This document shows, piece by piece, positions 26,670-38,744 of a stretch of DNA of 64,000 bases. Under the pieces are notes generated by a model that was not told the DNA's origin, searched no databases, and was given only the letters and a program-made list of their open reading frames with translations. This DNA is from Eucalyptus grandis (lineage: Eukaryota; Streptophyta; Magnoliopsida; Myrtales; Myrtaceae): assembly GCF_016545825.1 (NCBI RefSeq), contig NC_052616.1, forward strand, positions 7,688,001-7,752,000. Reading direction: 5' to 3'. The number at the start of each line of letters is the position of its first letter. Within the stretch, counting starts at the first letter, position 1. The translations under genes and the position numbers were made by a program.

Positions 26670-27680
26670 CTTATTATAACTCATATTCATTTTGCTGGGT
26701 CAAATACGGGTCGTTTAAAATTTAACATATGGGTCTACTAAAACAAAGCTGACAAAATATTTAGGGATTACTATACCATCAAAAAATTGCAGCATTACTA
26801 TACCATATATTATTTTTAGGGTTTAGAATTGAGTAATCTAACTCACATGTTGTGCGCATTTGGGTCATTTGACATTTCATCGTAAATATAAGTTTTGTCA
26901 TCCTTCCTTGACAGATGATTGCCAATTCCTAGAAAAGTAATGTTGTAGACTCCATTTTATTGGAAATGTTAAGGGATAATGAAGTCGCAATCACTCAAAT
27001 TCTTTACTGGTTTTACAACTGAGTATCTCAGCTCTTTTTATCTTTTTTGTGCAATTAAGTATTCTCAACTTTCTAAATATGGGTCATCAGAGATGTCCCT
27101 TACAATTAAGGATGGAAAATGTCAATGTGGATACTAACACTAACGCCATTAAATAGCCATTAATCATCAATATTGACGTCCAGTGTAGCCTTACTAAAAC
27201 GAGATACTGTATTTTCTGCTAAGTAAGCAAGTTAGGTCACCGATTTTGCTTGACGTGTGCTGAGTAAATGAGTTATGCCAGCAAAATTACATGACATGTG
27301 AATTCGTTTAACAAAAGCCACAGGTTGAGCCAAATTTAAAAGATTGAGATACTTGATTGATCAAAAAATAATAAATTGACAGTCGACTTTAGAATGGAGC
27401 AAAAATTATTATTACCTGGCATTTGGTTTAGTTCTGACCTTTGAGAAATTCCCACGCAGTAGCTCATTTTGGTAATTGCTTATTTTGCTATCGCACATCA
27501 TCTACATCATAAGAGTAAAATTCCAATTGCAACCTGAGATTCCTATTGAAATGATCAAATCTAAATAAATATTTTAAGTACCGTACAACATTACCTCCTG
27601 TAGTGAATGAGAAAAGGGACAGTACAACAGCTTTTCGAGAATCACCTCTCGGCGATTTTCGGACACATCCCACTTAGTGA
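26670..27680. other. AT-rich gene-free stretch
   Basis: No coding or RNA signal. Short near-repeats such as attactataccat (about 26767 and 26796) suggest old repeat sequence. Confidence 0.5.
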
Positions 27681-27683
27681 GGC

Positions 27684-27997
27684 ACTATATCTAGGGGGTG
27701 TCAAAAACCGAACCGAAAACAGTTCGGTTTTCAATTCAGTTCTCACTAAAAACCGAATTTTTTTTATAACCAAACCGAACTAACAAACCGATAAGAGCTT
27801 ATTTCTTAGAAATATTATAGAAAAAAACCGAAAAAAAAAAAACAAATGCAAAAACTAAAAACTAAAAGTTGAAACCAAAAATCCGAAAAACCGAACCCAA
27901 TTTCGGTTCGGTTCGGAAGTTTTCCTAACTGTTCGGTTCGGTTTGGTTTTTCAAAAAAACCGAACCGAACCAAACCGTTGACACCCCTAACTATATC
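27684..27997. mobile_element. hAT-type MITE with 8-bp target duplication
   Basis: The element is 27692-27989 (298 bp). The ends are TAGGGGGTGTCAAA and TTGACACCCCTA, a terminal inverted repeat. Both sides carry ACTATATC (27684-27691 and 27990-27997), an 8-bp duplication typical of hAT transposons. The interior is built of inverted AACCGAA/TTCGGTT motifs, so the whole element can form a hairpin. No transposase is encoded, so it is non-autonomous. Confidence 0.85.
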
Positions 27998-28062
27998 TTA
28001 CGTTTTTTTGTACGGAGCGAGGCATTTGCTCAAACGCATATAGACGAGACGAGACCTTGGGG

Positions 28063-29347
28063 TCAATTAATGCTGAAACTAGGCATCTGCGTGGGGATTG
28101 TGGGAGGCTCTTTCTTGAAGTTCAAAACGTCCATTGCCTCTTCAATGGACGGCCGAGACTCAGCAATGGGATTAGCACACCACAGCCCCACAATCAACAA
28201 AACCTCCGCCTGTTTCTTGTTGAAATCCCCGCTGAGCCTCCGGTCCACCACCTTGAGAAAATTGTCGCGCCAGTGCCAGCTCAAGTTCCCGCGCCCGGCC
28301 CAGCTCCAGCTCCCATAACGCTTCCAAACCCACGGTACAAGGCCTAGGCCTTGCTTTCCTAGTCTTGAGCCGATTACTTTTATCCCACATACTATTTCCA
28401 AAAGGACGACTCCAAAACTGTAGACATCAGATTTCATTGTCGCCTTACTTTCTCGAAAGCATTCCGGAGCCACGTAACCCCATGTTCCCAACAATTCGGT
28501 TGTGTTTGGCACTCCAGTGTGGTCAACTAGCCTAGCCAAGCCGAAATCTCCCAATTTCACCACAAACTTTTCATCAAGCATGACATTACTAGATTTGATA
28601 TCCCTGTGGATCACGCATTGATGACATAGTTTGTGCAGGTAGTGCAGTGCCAAGGCTAATTCCAGAGCGATGTTATACCTGCTTTCCCATGTCAACAAGG
28701 GTCTGTCTCCAAACAAATGATCCTCCAAGCTACCTCCTCCAATGAATTCGTAAACCACAATGAATTCATTCACCTCGTGACAATAGCCTATAAGTTGCAC
28801 CAAGTTTTTGTGCCTAAGTTGGCTTAATGTCCTCACCTCGGATGAAAACTCCTTTTTTGCTCGGGGCGAATCAGGTTTTATTATCTTTACGGCAACCCGT
28901 CCGTGAGCATCTCCCCAGTGCCCTTCGTACACGGTCCCAGAACCTCCACTTCCCAGAATCCTGTCATCTGCAAAGGAATCAGTCACGATCTTCAACCATT
29001 CAAGGGAGAACGTCTTGGGACTCAGCCTTGCCAAATCTTCAATTAATGCAAACTCCGCTCCATAATTGTCTTCTTCTCCACCTCTCCTGCTTGTCGTAGG
29101 TACGTTATTTCCCACTGGCATATTGTTGCTCAGGTAAGGATGGGCGATATGACATATAGAATTAGCAAGAAGCAATTATCACTGCCAATCCAGAGGCAAC
29201 ATCAAGGACAATGTTAAGAAGCCATCCCACGAGGTGCCGTGGCCTGGAGCAAAAATCACGTGAGTGGATGATGCGATTTTCAAATGCAGCTCCTGTGGCG
29301 GCTGCATAACCAACACCACCGACTCTGGCAAACATGAATACATCCAA
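28063..29347 (-). pseudogene. L-type lectin receptor-like kinase, 5'-truncated, frameshifted before the kinase
   Basis: The open kinase frame (28063-29175, 370 codons) has every key element: glycine loop GSGGSG (residues 75-80), VAVK Lys97, HRD 190-192, DFG 210-212, APE 236-238 and a subdomain XI Arg (ESRPS). It best resembles L-type lectin kinases of the LECRK-IX type. Just upstream, in another frame (29162-29347), lies the end of a legume-lectin domain (VGYAAATGAAFENRIIHS) and a hydrophobic transmembrane-like segment (LLNIVLDVASGLAVIIAS). Most of the lectin domain and the signal peptide are missing. Either the gene is dead, or the kinase ORF is expressed as a soluble kinase. The intact kinase suggests recent loss. 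The intact family binds ligands at the plasma membrane. Confidence 0.75.
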
Positions 29348-29349
29348 GT

Positions 29350-29800
29350 CAGCAACTAATTATAATGCTACCCTCAGTAGAATGTCTCATGAAAAACCAA
29401 GTATTGTTTTTCGGCCCCAACGAAGAGGGAAGTTTACATGACTTTGATGGCACCACAAAGAAAAACTTATTCCCTGTCCAATTGTCTATGATCACCCGTA
29501 AGATCAAATGTTAGCATCAGAAATGTGTGCAGCATTGGAACTTGAGGACCAAATCTCACATAGAAAGGTCAAATGGTTTAGACTCTTTGACACTCTGGTG
29601 TCAATAGTCCATGTAGTAATTGTATAATTTAGTGTCCATTATCAGCTTCTAAAAAGACCCAATAACTTCCAAGGCAAGACCTCGCTTCATTGGCCACAAT
29701 CATATAAATCACCTTATGAATATCGGTGTCATAGGGACAGGAACGGGACAACCCTAACTTAATAAAAATGCCACCCCTGTTCCCTTGCTCAAGTCCATCA
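29350..29800. other. Spacer upstream of the lectin kinase relic
   Basis: No coding signal. The missing front of the lectin domain is not here in any frame I could follow. Confidence 0.45.
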
Positions 29801-29805
29801 ATTTT

Positions 29806-30084
29806 TCAGTATGAATATAGGAAATGCACAAGCAGGAGTTGAAAGAAGGCTAAGAATATGAGTTTGAGAGCTTCAAGGGCACGAGGAATAGAGAGAGTAC
29901 CTCTGAGGGAGTCAATCCACGGGCTCAAAGTCAAAGGCAGCCTAGCAAACTTGAGGGAGTGATTGAGGAGTGTGGAATTTGCCCGGCACCAGGAGCATGC
30001 CACACTAGGCAAACCGAGATTGGTGAATTGACAATGTCGGAGAGATCTTGCTGTAGTTGGCGAGGAAGCTTAGGGTTTGAGAGT

Positions 30085-30119
<35 letters not shown>

Positions 30120-30190
30120 CAAGGTTGACGAGGAAAATTGAGTGGAGGAGAACTGACATAGGGTTTGGGCGAAAGGTTCGGACCGAATCA
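29806..30190 (-). other. Gene-like 5' leader sequence, unresolved
   Basis: On the minus strand there is a CT microsatellite (30090-30116 as GA on plus), then ctcaaaccctaag, then a short frame (residues PLTLSPWIDSLRG) ending at a donor-like AG/GTACTC. This looks like the leader and first exon of a nuclear gene, but no following exon or family was identified. The hAT-like element to the right may have split it. Low confidence. Confidence 0.3.
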
Positions 30191-30554
30191 ACTCTATTTT
30201 TTAAATATTTTTCTAATTTCTTAAAAATAATAATAAATCCTAAAATAGTAGCAAATCTAGTTATTTTTTAAATTTTTTTAGCTTTTTTCGCTAAGTGATT
30301 GGTTTCATTAGATCGGACCGGACCAACCCAATCTGGTCCAGTCCTTGATCCCAAAAACTAGGAACCAGTTCTCCTGGTCCGGTTCTTGGTTCCTAAGTGG
30401 GAATGGACTGGACCGGAAACCGATTACCCCTAACGATATCCACCGGATTCCCTGTGGCCTCATTGCAAGGATGCACTTTCCAGAGTATGTAGCTCTGCCG
30501 CCAATGTCATTGAGGCTCCGGTTTGGGTGGCTTAGGCTGAGTACATAGCATTCC

Positions 30555-32041
30555 CCAGAATTAGGGGTGTGCATGGTCCGGGCGGGCGGTTCCCGACCTA
30601 GAACCGGAAACGGCCCGCTAAGGACCGGTTCCGAAAAATTGGAACCAGGATCCACCCGGGAACCGGACTGCCGGTCCGGTACGGTTCCCGGGTGGATCCA
30701 TGGAACCGGTCTCATTGACCACGAGATGAAAATCTTAATTAGTTTCAAATAAAATCCGAGAAATGATATTCTTATATAAAAGGCCAACATTCTGCTATAA
30801 CCTCGACAAACAAACCTAGAGAAAAAATAAACAAAAGAACTGGGAAAGACCATATTGGAGTTCAAAAACTCACCAGAAGGGAATTTTGTCCGCAAACACT
30901 TCGGCAACTCTAAAACTTTCATAAGCTGCAATAGTGAACTACTACTATAAGATATGACAAGGAGTGTGGGCAAGCAATTCAGATTGTCAGCCCCCACAAT
31001 GTCCATATTAGATATGCTGCGGATACTAGCAGAAAATGTGGGGACATTAGGATGAAACCACATCGTCGATGCCAAGTCATTGTCAAGCCTCTCTATTACC
31101 AACAAGCTCCAAGGCCTCATCCTGACTAAAAACCACTACTTGCAGATCTACTGAAAAAGCATTCTAGTCCAAGACGTACCTAACGACATCGCGAGTCAAA
31201 TTACTTCCTCAAATGCCTATTATACTCGCATCACTTGCATCATCGTAGCAACTTGCTCACTCAATCACAAGGATGGATGAGGCACGCATTTTAAACACTC
31301 CATCTGACTCATCGAATTCGGTTTTGGTGGTGCATTCGCTTTCGACAATCGCGTCCAACTACAAACAAGGGAATCGGCAACATCCTGCACGCGCGACAGC
31401 AGAGAGCATGACCAAATTCACGCTCTCGACGCGACGAAAACCGAGGAACGAGAAAACAAAAAGAAAAGAAAAACAAACGGGAGGGTTCAGGAGACTCACG
31501 GATCGTGGCGTATTCCTCGAGAGGGATGGTCTTCCGGTTGCGCCTCCCTGGCCTCCGACTACCGCGGCAGCGAAGTGAGCGCGAGCGTGAGTGGCAGCGA
31601 CAGTGAAGAGATCAAGACCACGAGCCTCAGCAAAGCGCCGCGAGCCGGAGTGGCGAGCTGCTTCGCGACGTCCGGCGGCCGGTTTGAGGCGGCTGCTGGA
31701 CGGAGAAGACGACCGTCAAGGGCGGTTGGTTTGCGGAAGCTCCTGACTGAAAGAACACTTCAACCAAGAAACCGGAGAAACACGGCTGCTAAGTGCTAAC
31801 GCAATCTAGGTTTGTTTTGTTTTAGTAATTTTTTTTTATATTAAAAATTAATCGGTCCGGTCCGGGCGGGCGGCGGGCGGATCCGCCCGTGGAACCGGGA
31901 ACCGACCGGTACCCACCGGTTCCCAAAAGTGGAACTGGGAACCGGACCGGTTCCCTCAAGAACTGCCGGTTCCGGGCGGTTCCGGTCTGGTTCCGGGCGG
32001 TCCGGGCGGGTACGAGTTCTTTTGCACACCCCTACCAGAAT
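30555..32041. mobile_element. 1.47-kb hAT-like element with GC-rich interior
   Basis: The element is 30562-32034. The ends are TAGGGGTGTGCA and TGCACACCCCTA (the right end reads ttttgcacacccctA). CCAGAAT flanks both ends (30555-30561 and 32035-32041), a 7-bp exact duplication that could be 8 bp with one change. Subterminal regions are rich in GGTTCCGGG/CCCGGAACC arrays, mostly inverted between the two ends. The middle 1 kb is not repeat-like: 31140-31800 is GC-rich, with a possible splice donor on minus (gccacgatcc/gtgagt near 31497). This suggests captured host sequence. No transposase was found. Confidence 0.72.
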
Positions 32042-32460
32042 GTCTTAAGAGCCTGACGGTCTCGAGCCAAAGGCTGGGAAATTGAAAGACGTGTTGCTAA
32101 AGAGTGTGAAGCCAAAAAGGGTTTGAGCAGAGAGATCATCAAGACTAGTACTTACGTGGATGTGGGTGCTTCAGGCTGATCTCCATGTTTTCCAAAGCTT
32201 TCCATACTGGGTGTTCTTGATTTTTGCAGATCTGGTCGCAGCCTGCAAACTCAAAGTGCTGTATGGAGCAGCCTGGGCAGGTTAACATCTTCTTTATTCT
32301 CACCGCTCGGCTTTGCTAAAACTGAAAATCTGGTGTGTGCACCAAAGTCCAGTGGCCAAAGCAACCATTGCCGTTGGAAGCACAAATAGGCTCAATGATC
32401 GGCGTGTTGCTAAGAAAGACAACAGAATGTGGTTGATGGCCAGCTGTAATGTCTGGTTCA
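32042..32460. other. Host sequence right of the hAT-like element
   Basis: No confirmed gene. Together with 30446-30554 it probably formed one continuous stretch before the element inserted. On the minus strand it reads weakly coding-like, but no family was recognised. Confidence 0.35.
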
Positions 32461-32463
32461 CTC

Positions 32464-32653
32464 TACTGGGTGGTGGATTAAAAACTAATTAAGGACACCA
32501 TCACACGAAACCAAGTGGATTTATTTTTTTGTACCATAATCCCCCACTATTATAAATATACTGGGTGGTGGATTAAAAATTAATCAAGGACACCATCACA
32601 CGAAACCAAGTGGATTTATTTTTTTGTACCATAATCCCCCACTATTATAAATA
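32464..32653. repeat. 95-bp unit tandemly duplicated
   Basis: Units 32464-32558 and 32559-32653 both begin TACTGGGTGGTGGATTAAAA and both contain caccatcacacgaaaccaag. They differ at only about two positions, so the duplication is recent. Confidence 0.93.
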
Positions 32654-32659
32654 AAATGA

Positions 32660-33545
32660 TATGTCATACGCATCTACTTAGATCAGTAATATTATAATGG
32701 TCAAGTCTCCCTATTATCTTATCTCAGTTACTTTAAGGAAGTTTACTTTCTTCTTTCTTTTTTTTTTTTTTTTCAATTTGCCCACTTTCATAATGATTAC
32801 AAACTTCGCATTTCTTAGTAACACTTTAAATACATCGACTCTATTACTGATTACTGACATTAATTACAGTGGCTTATTAATTTTTCTCTGATTAAATTAC
32901 CAACTAATTTTAAATTAACAACTTTCATTTGAGTTATTTATTAAGCTCATTTTTCTTTTAACTACAAACTTTTTTTTTTTTAATCTTTATCAACCTTTTT
33001 TAACTACATCTTAAATTTACCAACTATCATATGAAATTACTAACTTTAATTTAAGTGAATTATACATCCACTTTTCTCTGAAAGATAATAAATTAAATGG
33101 GTTTATGACCAGAGAAGCTTTTCAAAGATAAAAAAATTGGTAACTTAAAAAACAAATAAAAATTTATAACAAACTAAGATAAAAGTAGACCAATTGATAA
33201 CTCAATTGGAGGGCAATTGTAATTGCTCTAATTGAGGTTGGTAACTTTTAAAATAGCTGGTAATCTAATGGGTTGACGAGCAAGGAAAATAAAAATGGGT
33301 AAATTTCTAAAAACAGAAAAATGGACTCTTATAAGTAACTCAAAAGATAATTAATAAGCCAAAACTAGCTGGTAACCAAATAGGAGAAAAGCTAATAAGT
33401 TGTGCAAATAAATATTGGTAAGTTCATATAGAAATTGATAAATTTAAGGCATATGTAAGAATCGGTAAGACACTCAGATAAAGATTCGTCAATTCATATA
33501 AGAATTGGTAAATTTATAGTGTTGATACAAGATGAAATTAAAATC
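32660..33545. other. AT-rich degenerate repeats
   Basis: Very AT-rich. From about 33100 to 33540 it is a drift of short related motifs (aattggtaa, agaatcggtaag, agaattggtaaattta), consistent with a decayed tandem array. No gene was seen. Confidence 0.55.
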
Positions 33546-33551
33546 CGTTAA

Positions 33552-33735
33552 AACCACCAGGGGATTGCCCTAATGGCCACCCTTCCTAGGGAGGTGGGGA
33601 GTTTGATTCTCCATCTTTTTAGAGGGCAGAGGGTGGTGGGGACGTTTAGTTTCAGGTGTGGGGTATAATTTCCACGTTCTGCAAAGAGGTAGAGTGAAAT
33701 GAGAGTTAGAGTAGGACAAACTAAAAAAAAAAAAA
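33552..33735 (+). mobile_element. SINE candidate with A and B boxes and poly(A)
   Basis: The segment has an A-box-like TGCCCTAATGG (near 33567), a B-box-like GAGTTTGATTCTCC (near 33599) spaced about 32 bp from it, and ends in about 13 A at 33723-33735. The body matches the truncated SINE at 12.2 kb in order and spacing of motifs (GGGGACG, AGTTTCAGG, CTGCAAAGAGG, GACAAACTAAAA). No clear target duplication was found, so the left edge is approximate. Confidence 0.6.
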
Positions 33736-33747
33736 TGGTGATAATCT

Positions 33748-34145
33748 GCAAACTATGAAGAAAAATTAGTAATTTCAAGAAAGTCTTGAGAAGTAACTGC
33801 CAAGTTATTGGAAATCAGGTCAATGGCACTAAACCTACCAAATAAAAGTATTTTTTATCTCCAAAACTATTGTCCAAAACATGCATAAGTGACAGCAATT
33901 GATTCAGTTCATATTTCAATTGATATAACAATTGAACTATGCAAACCATGAAGAAAAATTAGTAATTTTAAGAAAGTCTTGAGAAGTAACTGCCAAGTTA
34001 TTGGAAATCAGGTCAACCGGATTATTTTTAACTAATAATTCTCTACACCTACCAAATAAAAGTTATTTTTATTCTCCAAAACTATTGTCCAAAACATGCA
34101 TAAGTGAAACCAATAGATTCAGTTCATATTTTAATTGATTTAACA
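33748..34145. repeat. About 195-bp tandem duplication at the edge of the carrier duplicate
   Basis: Two units start at 33748 and 33941. Both run gcaaac(t/c)atgaagaaaaatt, then aagtcttgagaagtaactgc, then caaataaaagt, then ccaaaacatgcataagtga. The later part of each unit matches the first carrier copy from about 21010, so the edge of the large duplication was itself duplicated. Confidence 0.85.
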
Positions 34146-34989
34146 AAGTTTTTGAAGGAGGCTGTAAAGCCCCGTTCATAGATCCAAGCTCATACATTAG
34201 CTTTAATAATCTCAATAATGAGACTGAAAATTCATTTCTTTTCCATAAGCGGACAAAAAGTTTGAATTAGACTGTTATGGAACCCCGAAATAAACGGTTA
34301 CTATAGTTTTGCATGTTTCTCAATATTGGGGAGAGTCATGCTGATTTACTCTGCATTCCTCCAATTATTAATCAATTTCGGAAATAACTGCCAAATAACA
34401 GCATACGTAGTTCAGTGATGCCTGAATCAATGGATGATAACAGAAAACCCAGTTCTAGCTGGTGTGAAAAAAGAAGAGAGTGGACAAGCAGAAACAAAGT
34501 TAACATGGCATCGATAAGAGGAGGACCCTAAATGTAATTTGTTCTAGCTGAAATACAGAAAATGATCATCATAGACTAACAAATCACTATGTCCCCAGTG
34601 TATAATTGTTTTTACTTCATCCTACCTTCTTCTCCTACGTTTCCACAAACCCAAAGCTTCATGTGTTCCCATGTTCGAGTGCTGGTGATTTATACTATCC
34701 ATTCAATTAATTTGCTGACTCAGAATTTGCACAAACAGGACAGTCTCCACCTACTTATCGTTTTGTTCTGGAAAAAAAAATGACCAAGGAATTGATGAAA
34801 ACTTCACTCAACATCACCCCTTACTTTGAGTATAGATTGTGTTACACATAGGCATATATATGCAATGAAATCCCACCAAACCTGAGTTTGTAATCTTGTC
34901 TTCACCAAGTCGATGATAGGAGATGAGAATAAAACTGCAGTAGATCCTGCTAGTCCTCCACAAACAAGCTGCACAAGAGGGAAATTGTA

Positions 34990-35030
<41 letters not shown>

Positions 35031-38000
35031 ACTTCAGCCAAGAATGACAACCAATATGCTGTGGAGCAAATAGGAATTATCCATGGACTCAAAAAGGAAA
35101 GCAGGAGGCAGGCAGACAACCAACCGATTGCAAGGTGTTCAGTTGAGCACCAGACGGGAGCGAGGAAAGTGTCCACATTTTTAGATTCTCATAAACATAT
35201 AACTGCAAGTGGCGTAAGACAAGTTTAACTATTTACTTTCTGAAGAAAATGAATATCACAAGCCACAACAACAAGAGAAATCCATAATCTCATGCATCCT
35301 CATATCTACCTTGATGACTGAGTGGGGAATATTTCTACAGAGCACAGCTCCCCACCCAGCATATAAAGAAGGCAAACCACCTCTTGTGATTATTCCAACC
35401 AATGCATTTCTGCAAAAACAAAATGAAAAAGTAAATGGCATGGCAGATGAACTAATTAAACAAACAAAACATGTGCTCAAAACATGCTTGACAACCAAGG
35501 ATGAAGCAGCAAGGTGACTATTTCATGAGGCTGATACAGAGAAACATCTCAAGGAGATGCAGGAATCTGATCATAGGAAGAAATATCTGAAATCCATCAC
35601 AACCTCCAACCGACTAACTTTGACATGTAAACTAAGCAGATTATGGTAACAGTATTGCACTAGAATACCAGCAGTTATGATAGTGAGAGCCCACTTGCCT
35701 CTGCCGCTTCATGTGTTCACTAGCAGCGTAAACAAAAAGAGGTAGCCATGCTTGCACAACCACCTGCAATACAACGTGTGATGGAGTATTACTCCTGCAC
35801 AAAGAAGTGGATGAGATATCAGGAAGACAGACACTGTTCAGTTGAGAACATTCAAAACCTTGCCGAGGCAACAAGGGGGCATTCAAAACCCTGCCCACAT
35901 TTAACGTGGCAAAAAGATTAACACCAGAAAAGTGGAGAAAGAAAGTTTAGAAAGCAAAATGAGGAAAAAACTGCCTTGGGGAAAAGAGGAAGTGCCTTCT
36001 ACTGAATGATGTGCAAGTATAAATCGCAGAAATTGGACCTGGAGATGCAATTTTGCTCAAGATACCTTGATATAGTCTAGTTAGACCTGGAAAACGAGAC
36101 AAATATTGACCAATTTTCACCGGCAGCTTAGCAATATAATACAGAAGAGACAAACCTTAGTTGTAATGAGTGAAAGAGGTTCTAAATGACACTGTCAAGA
36201 TCATTTCAAATCCAATGAAGCATACCTCAGAAACAATCAATTTTCAATATAGCAATGAGATTTCTGCTCTACACGGTAAGACTGAATGACGGTTTTGATT
36301 GTATCAACAGGGTGAAGACAAAGGCTGACAAAGATACCACTAAATGCCCCTGCAAATGCATGTTCTTCCTTGGCAACAGCAGCCTGAGGCTTAACATGTC
36401 CCAAACAGTGTATCTTCATGTTATGTTCTTCCTGGGTAGGATGAAGATTGTCCTCTTCCTTTCTTTCAGGAAAGAATTCAATGCAATTAGTGCTCTCATA
36501 GCAAAGTTCGCATTCACCTTTATCAGATGCTACAAACTTTAAATGATAATCTGCATGAAGGGTAGAAGATGCAGCTTTTGAGATACAGCTGTCTACCTCG
36601 ATATTGGCAACTTTGAGGTGATAATCTGAAAGCAAAGAGGTGTTTTCCTTCTTGTGCAAGAGCAATTTTGCATTGCTATCCACTCCAGAATCAGCACTAT
36701 CTATGAAGCTTTTAGGGCCTTTACCTCCTGACTTTAGATTCTGCGGAGGGATAACTATATCTCTAGAAAAGAATTTACCAGCTTTTTCACTATCAGATAC
36801 AGCAATCTTGAAAGGATGTTTGGCCTCAGCAGTTATCAATTCACTCATCAGCCATAAATAAGTCCCAATCCAGATGAGATCCCCAAACAAGAAATCCCTT
36901 TCCATCCTAGGTCCATTAAGCAAATTGGTCATATCCCCACTAAAATTTTGTACCAGTGATTGATACAGCCCAGTGCTCTCCCTGCTATATTTAAGCACTG
37001 ACGTTCTGTTAGTTATCCTAAGAATGTCTAGGTTTAGTTGCCGTGTCTCTGTTAAGTTGGTGTCAGAATGACTACTTTTAGGCAAAGTAGATGCACTGCC
37101 ATTTTGTTGCCATTTCACATCATGCAATATATATTCCTTGTTGCCAGAGATTTTATAACTTAAGTTTGGTTTTTGTTGTAAAACTGCGAGAGAACAATTT
37201 GTATAGTTCTGTGCATGGCCAAATGCTGAGATGAGCTTAGAAGTGCTCTGTTTTCACATGATTTGGACTTGGGATTTGCTTTTTGCTGCTGCAAAGTTTC
37301 AGAATGTGTGGGGACACCCTCTTTGCGGACAAAATCAGCAAACTCAACGGATGCCCACTCAACTTACGTATATCTCGGTAACGGCAGTGGATAGCATACA
37401 TAATATATTGCTTTCTGATGAAGGTGTCGAATCAAAAACTCAGGATGTTAGAACTAAAAGAAGCTAAAGGTGCAAAGAGGTATACATGGAGTGATTTTTA
37501 CCATAACATGTAGATTATCAGTCACAGCCTTCCCATTGTGGCATTACATCTTCCAACAGTCCCTCCAATGGAAAAGTACCAGCAAGCAGTTTAACGACGG
37601 ACTCCTGGAGTTTTAAGGAAGAAAAGAATCACTCTTTTAAGGTAATACATAATTGACAAATGAACAGGTGATTACAAATAAGATGCTGGCTGCCCCTGAA
37701 GCCATCATAAGAAACTACCCACGTGTCAAAAAGAAGTTTGGAACCCAGACAACTTAAAGAGCTATAAGTTCATTAATTCCAACTAGTTGACCCAATGGAT
37801 CCCTGATTTCGCTGAGCATAGTAAGGCCATATGATGCAATTCCCGATTATTCCATACTCCATGATCCACACCGAAGCTCTATTTTCTCATCAAAGAAGCT
37901 ACTGAGTCACGGGTACTGTTACAGTACACTGGTATTCCATACACATTACTACGTGCCCTTATTAAATACAAGAACATCGTAACACAATCATAAAATTGTT

Positions 38001-38740
38001 TACGACAGTTACATTGTTAGTTGTAAACAAATCTATGTACCTTAGAAATCCTACTGAGTCACCTACAACTTTGAATTCTGCATTGCCAGAGTGGTCAAAG
38101 AAGCACAATTCATTTAGAAAAGTTACTGTGGGTGAATGCACTGAGTCTCAAATCGACGACAGAATGGGCGAACTGAATGCAAAGTCGTGGGCTTTGAGAA
38201 AACCAGTTTCCTATTCTTACCCGCTAATTTTCCTGCAAGCAAAGAGAAATTTTCGAAAACGTATACATCATCACTCAAAAACCCAGAAGGGAACAAGTTG
38301 AATGAAATCCCTAGGAAATAAATGATAATTAAAGCAATGCAAAAGAATCGGAGAATCCAAAGAACCTGGACAAGCTCGACTACGACCCGACTAGCGCCTC
38401 CGCAACTGGCCGATTCATTCCCCTTTTTCCCCGAGAAACTCGGAAAGCTCGGGCCTTTTCCGGGAAGATCAGGGTTTAAGGAGAGTGGGTTTATGTAAAA
38501 TGCTCGAAGTACTCTCCGGCGACAGGTACGAGAAAGCAATCTACTACCGATTTGTTTGTCTTGTCCACGTGGATGTCGAGGTATCTGTCTTTGACAGGAT
38601 CCAGATATGAACGTTGTTTCACCTGTAGAAGTCGATCCATGAAATGTCATCTGGCAAAGGTATGGTTTATTAGATTGGAGAATCTAGTAGACGGCAGAGC
38701 CCAAAGAAGCTGAATCGAACGACCCGTCCCTGTTGGCCCG
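33836..38740 (-). pseudogene. Duplicate of the mitochondrial carrier gene, decayed
   Basis: This segment aligns along its length with the carrier gene and its upstream region (about 21010-26460). Counterparts of the exons remain at about 34880-34970, 35110-35200, 35300-35410, 35640-35790, 35960-36090 and 36240-37340. The last two coding exons are absent. A deletion of roughly 300 bp around 37360 removes the start and first residues. One base is missing where the first carrier repeat ends (near 36242, cattttcaatatag versus gattttccaatatag), and two bases near 36006 break the frame after the residues AIYT. A 38-base A run at about 34992-35029 marks one intron. The promoter-side sequence is also duplicated. 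No intact product is possible. Confidence 0.85.
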
Positions 38741-38744
38741 GCCT

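Noticed and set aside
30300..30445. Possible third hAT-like element (ends near ttacccctaac)
   Set aside because: The right end resembles the family, but no matching left terminus or target duplication was found.
30308..31120. 270-codon minus-strand frame
   Set aside because: It crosses the border of the hAT-like element and reads through its GGTTCCGGG arrays, so it cannot be an ancestral gene.
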